The notes under the pieces are model-generated. The model ran no database searches. It saw only the letters and a program-made list of their open reading frames with translations, and was not told the origin of the DNA. From NCBI RefSeq assembly GCF_000813985.1, contig NZ_JWLJ01000001.1, positions 248,001 to 312,000 on the forward strand: a stretch of 64,000 nucleotides of DNA. The letters run 5' to 3'. The position numbers and the translations under genes were made by a program. This DNA comes from Ruegeria sp. ANG-R (lineage in GTDB: Bacteria > Pseudomonadota > Alphaproteobacteria > Rhodobacterales > Rhodobacteraceae). Below, piece after piece: positions 45,946 to 54,676 of the stretch (position 1 is its first letter; every line of letters starts with the position of its first letter).

Positions 45946-45994
45946 CGATGAGGTCACCTGAGGTAAGTGGGTGTGAAAACGAGGGGAGTGTAGA

Positions 45995-46849
45995 ATGGGT
46001 GAACGCGTAGAAGTCTTTGAAGTCGGGCCGCGCGACGGGCTCCAGAATGAAAAGCTTGAAATCCCCGTGGCCGAGAAAGTGGCGCTTGTTGATTGTCTTA
46101 GCATGGCCGGCTTTAACCGGATCGAGGTCGCGAGTTTTGTCTCTCCGAAATGGGTGCCCCAGATGGCGGGCAGTGCCGGGGTTTTGGCGGGGATCACACG
46201 GGCAGACGGCGTGCGTTATGCTGCGTTGACGCCGAATATGCGCGGATACGAAGACGCACTTGCGGCCAAAGCGGATGAAATAGCGGTGTTTGCGTCCGCG
46301 TCGGAAGGGTTTTCAAAAGCGAATATCAACGCGACCATCGCCGAATCCATTGAACGGTTCGCGCCCATCCTCGAAGCGGCGCGGCATATTGATCTGCCGG
46401 TGCGGGGCTACGTCTCCTGCGTGACTGACTGTCCCTATGATGGACCAACCCCGCCCGAGAAAGTGGCCGAAGTGGCGGACGCGCTGTTTGCCCATGGCTG
46501 TTATGAGATTTCTCTGGGCGATACGATCGGGCAGGGAACTCCGGACAAGATTGCTCATATGCTGCTGGCGGTACGGGAGCGGGTGCCGGTCACCCGGCTT
46601 GCGGGTCATTTCCATGACACCAACGGGCGGGCAATCGACAATATCGATGCGTCGCTTGCGCTGGGCGTACGGGTGTTTGATGCGGCAGTGGGCGGTCTTG
46701 GCGGCTGCCCCTACGCTCCGGGAGCGGCAGGTAATGTGGCGACCGAAGCGGTGGCTGCGCATCTGGAACGTTTGGGATATGAAACCGGTTTGGATGCGTC
46801 TGTTCTGGAACAGGCCGCCGATATGGCGCGGGCAATGCGGGCGGATTAG
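45995..46849 (+). CDS. mvaB: hydroxymethylglutaryl-CoA lyase
   Basis: Splits HMG-CoA into acetyl-CoA and acetoacetate, the last leucine-degradation step. A 284-residue TIM-barrel lyase with EVGPRDGLQNE (residues 8-18, metal Asp and catalytic Arg). EVASFVSPKWVPQMAG is near residue 45 and SCVTDCPYDGP near 139. The metal-binding HFHDTNGRA is near 206, and GLGGCPYAPGAAGNVATE near 233 contains the catalytic Cys. GAGGGGAGTG upstream sets the start. The hydratase follows 3 bases later. Confidence 0.97.
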   Translation: MGERVEVFEVGPRDGLQNEKLEIPVAEKVALVDCLSMAGFNRIEVASFVSPKWVPQMAGSAGVLAGITRADGVRYAALTPNMRGYEDALAAKADEIAVFASASEGFSKANINATIAESIERFAPILEAARHIDLPVRGYVSCVTDCPYDGPTPPEKVAEVADALFAHGCYEISLGDTIGQGTPDKIAHMLLAVRERVPVTRLAGHFHDTNGRAIDNIDASLALGVRVFDAAVGGLGGCPYAPGAAGNVATEAVAAHLERLGYETGLDASVLEQAADMARAMRAD

Positions 46850-46852
46850 GAT

Positions 46853-47635
46853 ATGTTCGAAACTGTTACCCTGAATACGGACACACGTGGCGTCGCGACT
46901 CTGGTGCTGAATCGCCCTGAAAAGCACAACGCGCTGTCAGCGCAGATGATTGCCGAACTGACACAGGCGGCCGGACAACTTGCCAGCGATGAGGCGGTGC
47001 GCGTGGTCGTATTGGCCGCCTCTGGCAAGAGCTTCTGTGCCGGAGGTGATCTGGGATGGATGCAGGCACAGATGGCCGCCGATTCCGAGACGCGCTTTGT
47101 TGAGGCGCGCAAGCTGGCCGAGATGCTGAATGCGCTGAACACTCTGCCCAAACCGCTGATCGGGGCGTTGCAGGGCAACGCGTTCGGCGGTGGTGTAGGG
47201 ATGGCCGCTGTCTGTGACGTGGCGATTGGCGTCGACAGCCTGAAGATGGGCCTTACCGAAACCCGTCTCGGCCTGATTCCGGCAACTATCGGGCCTTATG
47301 TGATTGCCCGGATGGGGGAAGCGCGGGCAAGGCGGGTCTTCATGTCCGCCCGATTGTTTGATGCGCACGAGGCCGTTGAGCTCGGGCTGCTGGCGAAGGC
47401 GGTGCCTTCTGACGCGTTGGCGGACGCGGTCGAGGCCGAGGTGCTTCCATATCTGTCCTGCGCGCCGGGCGCGGTGGCGTCGGCCAAGGAACTGGTACAG
47501 TCACTGGGTCCACGTATCGACGATGCGGTGATAGATCATACCATTCGTGGGCTGGTTGCGCGCTGGGAAACCGACGAGGCTCAAGAGGGAATCGCCGCCT
47601 TCTTCGACAAACGAAAACCTGTATGGAATAAATAG
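46853..47635 (+). CDS. liuC: enoyl-CoA hydratase family, probable methylglutaconyl-CoA hydratase
   Basis: A 260-residue crotonase-fold enzyme, the missing hydration step between MccAB and MvaB. LNRPEKHNALSAQMIAEL near residue 18 and GKSFCAGGDLGWMQ near 60 (oxyanion hole) are typical. So are GALQGNAFGGGVGMAAVCD near 103, with the second oxyanion Gly, and the acid/base-region TETRLGLIPATIGPYV. ARRVFMSARLFDAHEAVELGL completes the pattern. Context gives the specific name; the sequence alone shows only the hydratase family. It is the last gene before the nuo promoter region. Confidence 0.9.
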   Translation: MFETVTLNTDTRGVATLVLNRPEKHNALSAQMIAELTQAAGQLASDEAVRVVVLAASGKSFCAGGDLGWMQAQMAADSETRFVEARKLAEMLNALNTLPKPLIGALQGNAFGGGVGMAAVCDVAIGVDSLKMGLTETRLGLIPATIGPYVIARMGEARARRVFMSARLFDAHEAVELGLLAKAVPSDALADAVEAEVLPYLSCAPGAVASAKELVQSLGPRIDDAVIDHTIRGLVARWETDEAQEGIAAFFDKRKPVWNK

Positions 47636-47735
47636 GTTTAACCCTTTCTGATATGAACCATAGCCGGTGTTGGCGATCAGCGCTCACCACCGAGGAAACA
47701 CGTACAATAATACCCGCCTGCGCGTCTGTGTTCGG

Positions 47736-47789
47736 TTGACCCTCTGATCCCACAGGGATACAGAATGTCCAGTCAACACGCCAATTGAC
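47736..47789 (+). promoter_or_regulatory. candidate nuo operon promoter and GTCAA-N8-TTGAC repeat
   Basis: TTGACC (47736-47741) is 17 bases from TACAGA (47759-47764), about 65 bases before the nuoA GTG. Just downstream, GTCAA (47772-47776) and TTGAC (47785-47789) form an inverted repeat that would lie near the transcript start. The 195-base gap has no other frame of note and no intrinsic terminator for the preceding operon. Confidence 0.45.
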
Positions 47790-47830
47790 GGCGCACCCGT
47801 TTTGGACTGTGCGCAGGAAAGGAGCTATTC

Positions 47831-48196
47831 GTGGAAGACCTGTTGCGGGAATATCTCCCGATCCTGGTGTTTCTGGCCGTCGCCGCAGGCCTTGGAATCG
47901 TCTTGATTCTTGCCGCTGTGGTTCTAGCCGTCCGCAATCCCGACCCCGAAAAAGTCAGCGCCTATGAATGCGGTTTCAACGCGTTCGACGACGCGCGGAT
48001 GAAATTCGATGTCCGATTCTATCTGGTCTCGATTCTCTTCATCATCTTCGATCTGGAAATCGCCTTCCTGTTCCCATGGGCCGTCGGCTTCAAGGACATC
48101 AGCGATGTTGGATTCTGGTCCATGATGGTGTTCCTGGCGGTGCTGACCATCGGCTTTGCCTATGAATGGAAGAAGGGGGCCCTGGAATGGGAGTGA
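47831..48196 (+). CDS. nuoA: NADH-quinone oxidoreductase subunit A
   Basis: A 121-residue membrane subunit of complex I with three helices: about 9-32, 62-84 and 90-112. The conserved loop [20 protein letters not shown] (residues about 46-65) contains the Cys at the quinone-channel entrance, and [13 protein letters not shown] is the second helix signature. It starts with GTG at 47831 after GGAGCTATTC. The stop overlaps nuoB. Confidence 0.97.
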   Translation: MEDLLREYLPILVFLAVAAGLGIVLILAAVVLAVRNPDPEKVSAYECGFNAFDDARMKFDVRFYLVSILFIIFDLEIAFLFPWAVGFKDISDVGFWSMMVFLAVLTIGFAYEWKKGALEWE

Positions 48197-48720
48197 TGAC
48201 GGGCGCAAACACCGCGGGCGTCGACAAAGAGGTCGCGACCCAGGCCCTGAATGCCGAGCTGCAGGACAAAGGGTTTCTGCTGACCTCGACCGAAGACATC
48301 ATCAACTGGGCCCGTACCGGGTCCTTGCACTGGATGACATTTGGTCTGGCCTGCTGCGCGGTTGAGATGATGCACACGTCGATGCCGCGCTACGATGCGG
48401 AACGGTTTGGTATCGCGCCCCGCGCGTCCCCCCGTCAGTCTGATGTGATGATCGTGGCCGGAACCCTGACCAACAAGATGGCCCCAGCACTGCGTAAAGT
48501 TTATGACCAGATGCCGGAGCCGCGCTATGTGATCTCAATGGGCTCCTGCGCGAATGGCGGTGGGTACTACCACTATTCCTATTCTGTCGTGCGCGGTTGT
48601 GACCGGGTTGTGCCCGTGGACATCTATGTGCCCGGCTGCCCTCCAACCGCTGAGGCATTGCTGTATGGCCTGATGCAGCTGCAACGCAAAATCCGCCGCA
48701 CCGGCACCATTGTGCGATAG
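48187..48720 (+). CDS. nuoB: NADH-quinone oxidoreductase subunit B
   Basis: A 177-residue peripheral-arm subunit carrying cluster N2, the last iron-sulfur centre before quinone. All four ligands are visible: the tandem CC in [25 protein letters not shown], and [16 protein letters not shown] prefer the ATG at 48187, with AAGGGGG seven bases upstream and a 10-base overlap with nuoA. A second ATG at 48196 overlapping the nuoA stop by one base is an alternative (174 residues). Confidence 0.96.
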   Translation: MGVMTGANTAGVDKEVATQALNAELQDKGFLLTSTEDIINWARTGSLHWMTFGLACCAVEMMHTSMPRYDAERFGIAPRASPRQSDVMIVAGTLTNKMAPALRKVYDQMPEPRYVISMGSCANGGGYYHYSYSVVRGCDRVVPVDIYVPGCPPTAEALLYGLMQLQRKIRRTGTIVR

Positions 48721-48751
48721 GCTTGAACTATGCTTACACGAAAGTTGAACT

Positions 48752-49069
48752 GTGTTTGACAAGCTAAAGAAATACTTGGGTGCGGTGGTCATCCTGATCC
48801 CGCTTGCTGGATTCTTCGGCTATCGCGGATTCGAGCAGAATATCGAAAGTGTCGCGGTCGTTTGTCCTTCGCTGGTTGAAGGGGGTGATTGTGGGTGTGT
48901 GACCGAGAGGTTCAGAGCGAATTACGGAATCGTTCGTGGCGTGCTGGAAAACATGCCGATAGTGCGGCACGGTTCAAGCCCTGATGATGAACGTCTAATG
49001 TCGGTGCTTGAAGAATCTGTCAGACAATGTGGTGCACGAATGGTCAGTTTTGATGGGGGCACTTCATGA
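48752..49069 (+). CDS. hypothetical single-pass membrane protein between nuoB and nuoC
   Basis: A 105-residue frame with GTG start and one hydrophobic segment ([17 protein letters not shown], residues about 8-24). A soluble part with three clustered Cys ([15 protein letters not shown]) and a further Cys near residue 97 follows. Its end overlaps the nuoC start as ATGA, so it is translationally coupled to complex I. GC is about 53% by my count over 48841-48960, lower than nuo genes nearby. The ribosome site is weak (GAAAG). I do not recognise the family. The cysteine cluster could bind metal or form disulfides in the periplasm. Confidence 0.65.
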   Translation: MFDKLKKYLGAVVILIPLAGFFGYRGFEQNIESVAVVCPSLVEGGDCGCVTERFRANYGIVRGVLENMPIVRHGSSPDDERLMSVLEESVRQCGARMVSFDGGTS

Positions 49070-49671
49070 ACGAAGCACTCAAAGAACTCGGCGCGCAGTT
49101 GGAGCTGAAGCGGGCAGATTGCGTTCTGTCCTGGGATGTGACCCATGATGAGCTGAATGTCGATGTGGCTCCGTCGAACCTTGTGGAATTCATCGAATTC
49201 CTGAAAGCCGACCGTAGCTGCCAGTTCTCGACACTCGTTGACATTACCGGTGTCGACTACCCCGAACGCGCCAAGCGGTTCGACGTGGTTTATCACTTCC
49301 TGTCGATGTACCAGAACCAGCGTATTCGCCTGCGGGTGTCGATCCGTGAAGAAGATATGGTGCCCTCGATTGTCGACGTACACCCCTCGGCCAACTGGTT
49401 CGAGCGTGAGGTGTTCGACATGTTCGGCATCTTGTTCTCGGGTCATCCCGATTTGCGGCGCATCCTGACCGACTATGGGTTCCGCGGCTATCCGCTGCGC
49501 AAGGATTTCCCGACCACCGGTTATACCGAAGTTCGCTACGACGAGGCGCAAAAGCGCGTGGTCTATGAACCTGTGTCGCTGGTGCAGGAATACCGTCAGT
49601 TTGATTTCATGTCCCCGTGGGAAGGTGCGAACTACATTCTTCCGGGGGATGAAAAACAGGAGACTGAATAA
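49066..49671 (+). CDS. nuoC: NADH-quinone oxidoreductase subunit C
   Basis: A 201-residue 30-kDa-type subunit, separate from NuoD. It has the conserved [20 protein letters not shown] near residue 62 and [23 protein letters not shown] near 103, which is the family signature. [20 protein letters not shown] near 129 follows. It is coupled on both sides: ATGA with the upstream hypothetical gene, and a TAATG overlap into the 57-residue frame downstream. Confidence 0.97.
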   Translation: MNEALKELGAQLELKRADCVLSWDVTHDELNVDVAPSNLVEFIEFLKADRSCQFSTLVDITGVDYPERAKRFDVVYHFLSMYQNQRIRLRVSIREEDMVPSIVDVHPSANWFEREVFDMFGILFSGHPDLRRILTDYGFRGYPLRKDFPTTGYTEVRYDEAQKRVVYEPVSLVQEYRQFDFMSPWEGANYILPGDEKQETE

Positions 49672-49844
49672 TGGGTGGCATCTGGTGGCTGATCCTGTCT
49701 GCACTGACCATCATTCCGATGGTGAAGATATTGCCGTTTTTCGGGATCAACAAATACTGGTGCCTGCTCTGTCTGGTTCCCTTCGGCACGATCGCGTTGC
49801 TGTGGTGGGTCGGGCTTAAACTGCAAGAGTTGGAGCGCCGCTGA
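49671..49844 (+). CDS. 57-residue putative membrane protein between nuoC and nuoD
   Basis: A very short frame, GC-rich in the manner of its neighbours, with ATG overlapping the nuoC stop by one base (TAATG). The product begins [17 protein letters not shown] and has a second hydrophobic stretch from the region KYWCLLCLVPFGTIALL, then a charged tail LQELERR. Two short membrane hairpin helices with a CLLC motif between them are likely. It ends in a TGATG overlap with the next short frame. The exact coupling on both sides and the clear membrane pattern argue it is real; the function is unknown. Confidence 0.65.
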   Translation: MGGIWWLILSALTIIPMVKILPFFGINKYWCLLCLVPFGTIALLWWVGLKLQELERR

Positions 49845-49969
49845 TGGGGCTGGGGGAACTGATCGCGCTGGGGGCGTTGGGGGTTCTGCTGGCCGGGGCC
49901 GCTGCCAAAGCGGCTGATGCGGAAAAGGTCCGGGTTCGGGCCGAAGCGAAGAAGAAACGAGGGCGTTGA
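49844..49969 (+). CDS. 41-residue putative membrane peptide upstream of nuoD
   Basis: A 41-residue frame overlapping the stop of the previous one by one base and the nuoD ATG by one base (TGATG both times). One hydrophobic Leu/Gly/Ala helix ([20 protein letters not shown]) leads into a strongly basic tail ([14 protein letters not shown]). The predicted topology is a single-pass peptide with a cytoplasmic basic end that could contact the peripheral arm. Coupling would make nuoD translation depend on it. No homologue is known to me. Confidence 0.6.
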   Translation: MGLGELIALGALGVLLAGAAAKAADAEKVRVRAEAKKKRGR

Positions 49970-51192
49970 TGGACGGCTCAAGATATGATGACGGCAGCAC
50001 GGACGCGCTGAGCGGCGAGCAGAAGATCCGCAACTTCAACATTAACTTCGGCCCGCAACACCCTGCGGCACACGGGGTTCTGCGTCTGGTGCTTGAGCTG
50101 GACGGAGAGATCGTCGAGCGTTGTGATCCGCATATCGGCCTGCTGCACCGTGGCACCGAAAAACTGATGGAAAGCCGGACGTATCTGCAGAACCTGCCGT
50201 ATTTCGACCGTCTGGATTACGTGGCGCCAATGAACCAGGAACATGCCTGGTGTCTGGCGATCGAAAAGCTGACCGGCGTCGAGGTGCCGCGCCGAGGCTC
50301 TCTGATCCGGGTTCTGTATTCCGAGATCGGACGTGTCCTGAACCATTTGCTGAACGTGACAACGCAGGCCATGGACGTCGGCGCGCTGACCCCGCCTCTG
50401 TGGGGGTTCGAGGAGCGCGAAAAGCTGATGGTGTTCTATGAGCGCGCCTGCGGTGCCCGCCTGCATGCCGCCTATTTCCGGCCCGGTGGCGTCCACCAGG
50501 ACCTGCCGCCAGAATTGCTGGACGATATTGAGGCATGGAGCCACGAGTTCCCCGCCGTTTTGGACGACATTGATGGGCTGCTGACCGAAAACCGCATCTT
50601 CAAACAGCGCAACGCCGATATCGGTGTCGTGACCGAGGATGACATTCAGAAATACGGCTTTTCGGGTGTTATGGTGCGCGGATCGGGACTGGCTTGGGAC
50701 TTGCGTCGCGCGCAGCCCTATGAATGCTATGACGAGTTCGAGTTTCAGATCCCCGTCGGCAAAAATGGCGACTGCTATGACCGCTATCTGGTGCGCATGG
50801 AAGAGATGCGCCAGTCGCTGCTGATCATCCGTCAGGCGATCGCCAAAATCCGTGATTGCCCTGGTGACGTGCTGGCGCGTGGCAAAATTACTCCGCCGAA
50901 ACGCTCGGACATGAAGACTTCGATGGAAAGCCTGATCCATCACTTCAAACTGTACACCGAAGGTTTCCACGTCCCTGCTGGCGAGGTCTATGCCGCCGTC
51001 GAGGCCCCCAAGGGCGAGTTTGGCGTCTATCTGGTCGCTGATGGCACCAACAAACCCTACCGCGCCAAACTGCGTGCCCCGGGCTTCCTGCACCTGCAAG
51101 CCATGGACCACGTTGCCGGAGGCCACCAACTGGCCGACGTCGCCGCGATTATCGGCACCATGGATGTTGTGTTCGGGGAGATTGATCGATGA
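49969..51192 (+). CDS. nuoD: NADH-quinone oxidoreductase subunit D
   Basis: A 407-residue 49-kDa-type subunit lining the quinone site. [20 protein letters not shown] (residues about 25-44) contains the quinone-binding His. [20 protein letters not shown] is near 82, and [11 protein letters not shown] near 166. The C-terminal DVVFGEIDR is conserved. The ATG at 49969 overlaps the preceding stop by one base. The stop overlaps the next gene as ATGA. Confidence 0.97.
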   Translation: MDGSRYDDGSTDALSGEQKIRNFNINFGPQHPAAHGVLRLVLELDGEIVERCDPHIGLLHRGTEKLMESRTYLQNLPYFDRLDYVAPMNQEHAWCLAIEKLTGVEVPRRGSLIRVLYSEIGRVLNHLLNVTTQAMDVGALTPPLWGFEEREKLMVFYERACGARLHAAYFRPGGVHQDLPPELLDDIEAWSHEFPAVLDDIDGLLTENRIFKQRNADIGVVTEDDIQKYGFSGVMVRGSGLAWDLRRAQPYECYDEFEFQIPVGKNGDCYDRYLVRMEEMRQSLLIIRQAIAKIRDCPGDVLARGKITPPKRSDMKTSMESLIHHFKLYTEGFHVPAGEVYAAVEAPKGEFGVYLVADGTNKPYRAKLRAPGFLHLQAMDHVAGGHQLADVAAIIGTMDVVFGEIDR

Positions 51193-51590
51193 ATTGGAAT
51201 GAGCTCTCCAACACAACAAGAGGATTGGTGTACTTGGGTGGATTGATTGTTTCCGGCGTGATTGGTGGTTTTGTTGCTCGGCCATTTGTGGACGAAATCT
51301 CAAGCGCTGGCGAACAAATTGAGGAAGTTCGGGCGGAAATTGCTCAGCTACAAGAGCGCATTGATGAACTTTTGACATCTGAAGATTTGGAGAAAATCAA
51401 GGATGATATCGAAGTTATGCAAAAAAGCGCATTGCTGTCGGGTTCAAAGGTCGTTGTTCGTCCGGATGGCTTTAAAGGTTATCGAATGGTGCACGGTAGG
51501 AATATCGGAGGCGAGGCGTTGCTGGTGCTCGGAGACAATGACGCCAGACTACCGAATGCTGAGACATTTGTATTGGAGAGAGTTGACTAA
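51189..51590 (+). CDS. hypothetical TM plus coiled-coil protein between nuoD and nuoE
   Basis: A 133-residue product with one membrane helix ([18 protein letters not shown], residues about 13-30). A heptad-like coiled coil follows ([20 protein letters not shown] then [11 protein letters not shown], about 42-77), then a small C-terminal domain ([28 protein letters not shown]). The start overlaps the nuoD stop (ATGA) and nuoE follows with zero gap. GC is about 45% over 51241-51480 by my count, well below the flanking nuo genes. This suggests recent arrival by transfer into the operon. The function is unknown; the form suits a membrane-tethered adaptor. Confidence 0.7.
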   Translation: MNWNELSNTTRGLVYLGGLIVSGVIGGFVARPFVDEISSAGEQIEEVRAEIAQLQERIDELLTSEDLEKIKDDIEVMQKSALLSGSKVVVRPDGFKGYRMVHGRNIGGEALLVLGDNDARLPNAETFVLERVD

Positions 51591-52691
51591 ATGCTCCGCC
51601 GTCTTCATCCCGAACAACCCGAAAGCTTTGCCTTTACCGCTGCCAACCAGCAATGGGCCGAAGCGCAGATCACAAAATACCCCGAAGGCCGTCAGGCCAG
51701 CGCGGTTATCCCGCTGCTGTGGCGCGCGCAGGAGCAGGAGGGCTGGTTGAGCCGTCCGGCGATTGAAACCGTCGCCGACATGCTGGGCATGGCTTACATC
51801 CGCGTGCTAGAGGTTGCTTCGTTCTACTTCATGTTCCAGCTGCAGCCGGTTGGTTCGGTCGCGCATATTCAGGTGTGCGGCACGACGTCGTGCATGATCT
51901 GCGGGGCCGAGGATCTGATTGCGGTCTGCAAGGACAAGATCGCCTCCAAGCCTCATGAACTGTCCGCTGATGGTAAGTTGAGTTGGGAAGAGGTGGAATG
52001 CCTCGGGTCTTGCACCAATGCGCCGATGGCTCTTATCGGCAAAGATTACTACGAAGATCTGACGGCTGAGAACTTTGGTAGAATTCTCGATGATCTGGTT
52101 TCGGGCCAAGTGCCGACTCCGGGTCCTCAGAACGGGCGTTACGCGGCGGAGCCTCTGAAAGGGCTGACCAGTCTGACGGAGTATGACAGCGGCAGAACGC
52201 AGTATAACGCCAGCGTTCAGCTTGCGAGCGATCTGGGCGATACGGTCAAGCGCATCGACGGAACCGAGGTTCCGATCCTGACGCCGTGGCTGGGCAAGGA
52301 TGGCAAGGCGGCTGCGACCAAAGCCGCGCCGAAGCCTCCCAAAGCTCCGGCTCCGGCGAAACCTGCGGTGAAACAGGCCGCAGAAGCGAAGGCTGCGAAA
52401 GAGGATCAGCCGGAAACGCTGACCGGTGCGCGGGATGGCAAGCCCGATGATCTTAAAATGCTCAAAGGTGTGGGGCCAAAGCTGGAAGAAACCCTGAATG
52501 AGCTGGGTTTCTACCATTACGACCAGATTGCAAAATGGACGCCCGAGCAGGTGGCCTGGGTGGATGCGCGTCTGAAATTCAAAGGCCGGATTGAGCGGGA
52601 TGGCTGGATCGAACAGGCTGCGAAACTGGCGGCGGGCGAGCAAACCGAGTTTGCCAAACGTGCCAAGGAAGATGGCACTTACGAGGACTAA
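51591..52691 (+). CDS. nuoE: NADH-quinone oxidoreductase subunit E with C-terminal helix-hairpin-helix-like extension
   Basis: The 24-kDa-type subunit binding [2Fe-2S] cluster N1a. Ligands are [14 protein letters not shown] near residue 100 and [14 protein letters not shown] near 137. The common NuoE ends around residue 200, but here the chain runs to 366. An Ala/Pro/Lys-rich linker ([16 protein letters not shown]) leads to a domain from about residue 284 ([20 protein letters not shown]) with the GVGP hairpin typical of helix-hairpin-helix or H3TH folds. The domain ends [17 protein letters not shown]. Such a fold usually binds DNA or nucleotides, so its role on complex I is open. Similar extensions occur in alphaproteobacterial NuoE, from memory. 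Confidence 0.93.
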   Translation: MLRRLHPEQPESFAFTAANQQWAEAQITKYPEGRQASAVIPLLWRAQEQEGWLSRPAIETVADMLGMAYIRVLEVASFYFMFQLQPVGSVAHIQVCGTTSCMICGAEDLIAVCKDKIASKPHELSADGKLSWEEVECLGSCTNAPMALIGKDYYEDLTAENFGRILDDLVSGQVPTPGPQNGRYAAEPLKGLTSLTEYDSGRTQYNASVQLASDLGDTVKRIDGTEVPILTPWLGKDGKAAATKAAPKPPKAPAPAKPAVKQAAEAKAAKEDQPETLTGARDGKPDDLKMLKGVGPKLEETLNELGFYHYDQIAKWTPEQVAWVDARLKFKGRIERDGWIEQAAKLAAGEQTEFAKRAKEDGTYED

Positions 52692-52721
52692 ACAGACGCC
52701 CGTCCGGGGCATCAGGACGAG

Positions 52722-52949
52722 ATGGATAAGGACAAGGAACAGGCCATCGCCCGTAAGGGCCGACATATCGGCATCGTCATCGCAGTGACGATGGTGATCT
52801 GGCTTGGCATGTCCCTATTCATCGGCCCGGCGCTGGGAATGCCGGGACGTTATGCGCTGCTGTTTGATTTCGCCGCTTTGGCAGGATTCATTTATGCGGG
52901 CGTCAACATATTTCAACTCTGGCGCATGCGTCAGGATAGCCAAGGGTAA
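52722..52949 (+). CDS. small two-helix membrane protein between nuoE and nuoF (DUF5337-like)
   Basis: A 75-residue protein with two hydrophobic helices (GIVIAVTMVIWLGMSLFIG and LLFDFAALAGFIYAGVNIF), a basic N-terminus and a short polar tail (LWRMRQDSQG). AGGACGAG just upstream supports the start. Its pattern resembles a Rhodobacterales-specific uncharacterised family (DUF5337, from memory). It lies 30 bases after nuoE and 7 before nuoF, codirectional. A supernumerary membrane subunit or assembly role is conceivable; nothing in the sequence proves it. Confidence 0.75.
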   Translation: MDKDKEQAIARKGRHIGIVIAVTMVIWLGMSLFIGPALGMPGRYALLFDFAALAGFIYAGVNIFQLWRMRQDSQG

Positions 52950-52956
52950 CTGAGCG

Positions 52957-54255
52957 ATGCTGAAGGATCAGGACAGGATCTTTACCAACATCTACGGGAT
53001 GCACGAGCGTACTTTGAAGGGCGCGCAATCTCGCGGGCATTGGGACGGCACCGCTGGCCTGATTGAAAAAGGCCGCGACTGGATCATCCAGACGATGAAG
53101 GACTCGGGGCTGCGTGGTCGTGGCGGTGCGGGCTTCCCGACTGGTCTAAAGTGGTCATTCATGCCCAAGGAAAGCGACGGTCGCCCATCCTATCTTGTTG
53201 TGAACGCAGACGAATCCGAGCCCGGCACCTGCAAGGACCGCGAGATCATGCGCCATGATCCGCATACGCTGATCGAGGGCTGCCTGATCGCGTCCTTCGC
53301 GATGAACGCACATACCTGCTATATCTACCTGCGCGGCGAGTATATTCGCGAGCGCGAGGCGTTGCAGGCCGCGATTGACGAAGCCTACGATGCGGGTTTG
53401 TTGGGCAAGAACGCGGCTGGCTCGGGTTGGGATTTTGACCTGTTCCTGCATCACGGCGCGGGGGCCTATATCTGCGGCGAGGAGACCGCTCTGATCGAAA
53501 GCCTTGAGGGCAAGAAGGGTATGCCGCGGATGAAACCTCCGTTCCCGGCGGGCGCGGGGCTTTATGGCTGCCCGACCACTGTGAACAATGTGGAATCGAT
53601 TGCCGTTGTGCCCACCATCCTGCGCCGAGGCGCGGATTGGTTCGCGGGCTTTGGCCGTCAGAACAACGCGGGAACCAAGCTGTTTGCGATCTCGGGTCAT
53701 GTGAACAACCCCTGCGTCGTTGAAGAGGCGATGTCGATCCCCTTTGAGCAACTGATCGAGACCCATTGCGGCGGCATTCGCGGCGGTTGGGATAATCTGC
53801 TGGCGGTGATCCCGGGCGGCTCGTCGGTGCCTTGCGTGCGCGGAGAGAACATGCGCGACGCAATTATGGATTTTGACTACTTGCGCGGCGAGCTCGGATC
53901 GGGTCTTGGAACGGCGGCGGTCATCGTGATGGACAAGTCGACCGATATCATCAAGGCGATCTGGCGGTTGTCGAAATTCTACAAGCACGAAAGCTGTGGT
54001 CAGTGCACACCGTGCCGTGAAGGCACCGGCTGGATGATGCGGGTGATGGATCGTCTGGTGCGCGGTGAGGCGGAACTGGAAGAGATCGATATGCTGTTCG
54101 ATGTGACCAAACAGGTCGAAGGCCACACCATCTGCGCGCTTGGTGATGCGGCCGCATGGCCGATTCAGGGCTTGATCCGCAACTTCCGGGAAGAGATCGA
54201 GGATCGCATCAAAGCCCAGAAATCGGGCCGTATGGGTGCGATGGCAGCGGAGTAA
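52957..54255 (+). CDS. nuoF: NADH-quinone oxidoreductase subunit F
   Basis: A 432-residue NADH- and FMN-binding subunit with [4Fe-4S] cluster N3. [20 protein letters not shown] near residue 51 is the NADH site, [20 protein letters not shown] near 86 binds FMN, and [20 protein letters not shown] near 168 is also conserved. The cluster ligands are [12 protein letters not shown] (about 348-359) plus a distal Cys in [10 protein letters not shown]. It starts 7 bases after the small membrane gene. Confidence 0.98.
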   Translation: MLKDQDRIFTNIYGMHERTLKGAQSRGHWDGTAGLIEKGRDWIIQTMKDSGLRGRGGAGFPTGLKWSFMPKESDGRPSYLVVNADESEPGTCKDREIMRHDPHTLIEGCLIASFAMNAHTCYIYLRGEYIREREALQAAIDEAYDAGLLGKNAAGSGWDFDLFLHHGAGAYICGEETALIESLEGKKGMPRMKPPFPAGAGLYGCPTTVNNVESIAVVPTILRRGADWFAGFGRQNNAGTKLFAISGHVNNPCVVEEAMSIPFEQLIETHCGGIRGGWDNLLAVIPGGSSVPCVRGENMRDAIMDFDYLRGELGSGLGTAAVIVMDKSTDIIKAIWRLSKFYKHESCGQCTPCREGTGWMMRVMDRLVRGEAELEEIDMLFDVTKQVEGHTICALGDAAAWPIQGLIRNFREEIEDRIKAQKSGRMGAMAAE

Positions 54256-54259
54256 CCCC

Positions 54260-54676
54260 ATGGAAATCTATGCCGAATATTCCCACGCGATTGCCTCGTT
54301 GGTAATCTTTACCCTGATCGTCCTGTGCCTGTCGCCGTTCTCGGCGCTGGCCAAGGCAGGCAAGGGGCTGGCGCCGGGAGCGACTCCGGATCAGGATTAT
54401 TCGGACAAAGCCTACCGCCTGAACCGCGCGTATCTGAATGGTACGGAAACGCTTCCTGCGTTTCTGACCGTTACGGTTGCGGCGATCCTGCTTGGGGGAA
54501 GCCCGTTCTGGGTCAACCTGCTGGCAAGTCTGGCGCTGTTGGCGCGCATCTTGATGTTGGTGATCCACCTGCGCGGGATCGGCAAGCCGCACAGCGGTCT
54601 GCGGTCGGTGACGTATGTAGTGGGCTGGGCCTGCATGGTCGTCCTTGGTCTTATCGCTTTGGTGGCTGCGTTTTGA
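54260..54676 (+). CDS. MAPEG-family membrane protein in the nuo operon
   Basis: A 138-residue four-helix membrane protein of the MAPEG family (membrane-associated eicosanoid/glutathione metabolism relatives). The hydrophobic segments are about 10-30, 58-76, 80-97 and 117-136. The conserved middle reads AYLNGTETLPAFLTVTVAA, where MAPEG members have the Asn-x-x-Glu helix-2 motif. The start at 54260 has GGAG seven bases upstream, while a longer frame from 54236 overlaps nuoF. Its stop overlaps the TTG start of the DUF3291 gene. The substrate is unknown; some MAPEG proteins detoxify lipid peroxides, which would suit a respiratory operon, but this is speculation. Confidence 0.85.
   Translation: MEIYAEYSHAIASLVIFTLIVLCLSPFSALAKAGKGLAPGATPDQDYSDKAYRLNRAYLNGTETLPAFLTVTVAAILLGGSPFWVNLLASLALLARILMLVIHLRGIGKPHSGLRSVTYVVGWACMVVLGLIALVAAF

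Noticed and set aside
45910..45975. Direct repeat CACCTGAG (two copies) before mvaB
   Set aside because: Only eight bases, partly within the GST coding end; no symmetry or promoter context strong enough to call a site.
49978..51378. 466-codon minus-strand open frame
   Set aside because: Antisense to nuoD; shadow of a strongly biased coding gene.
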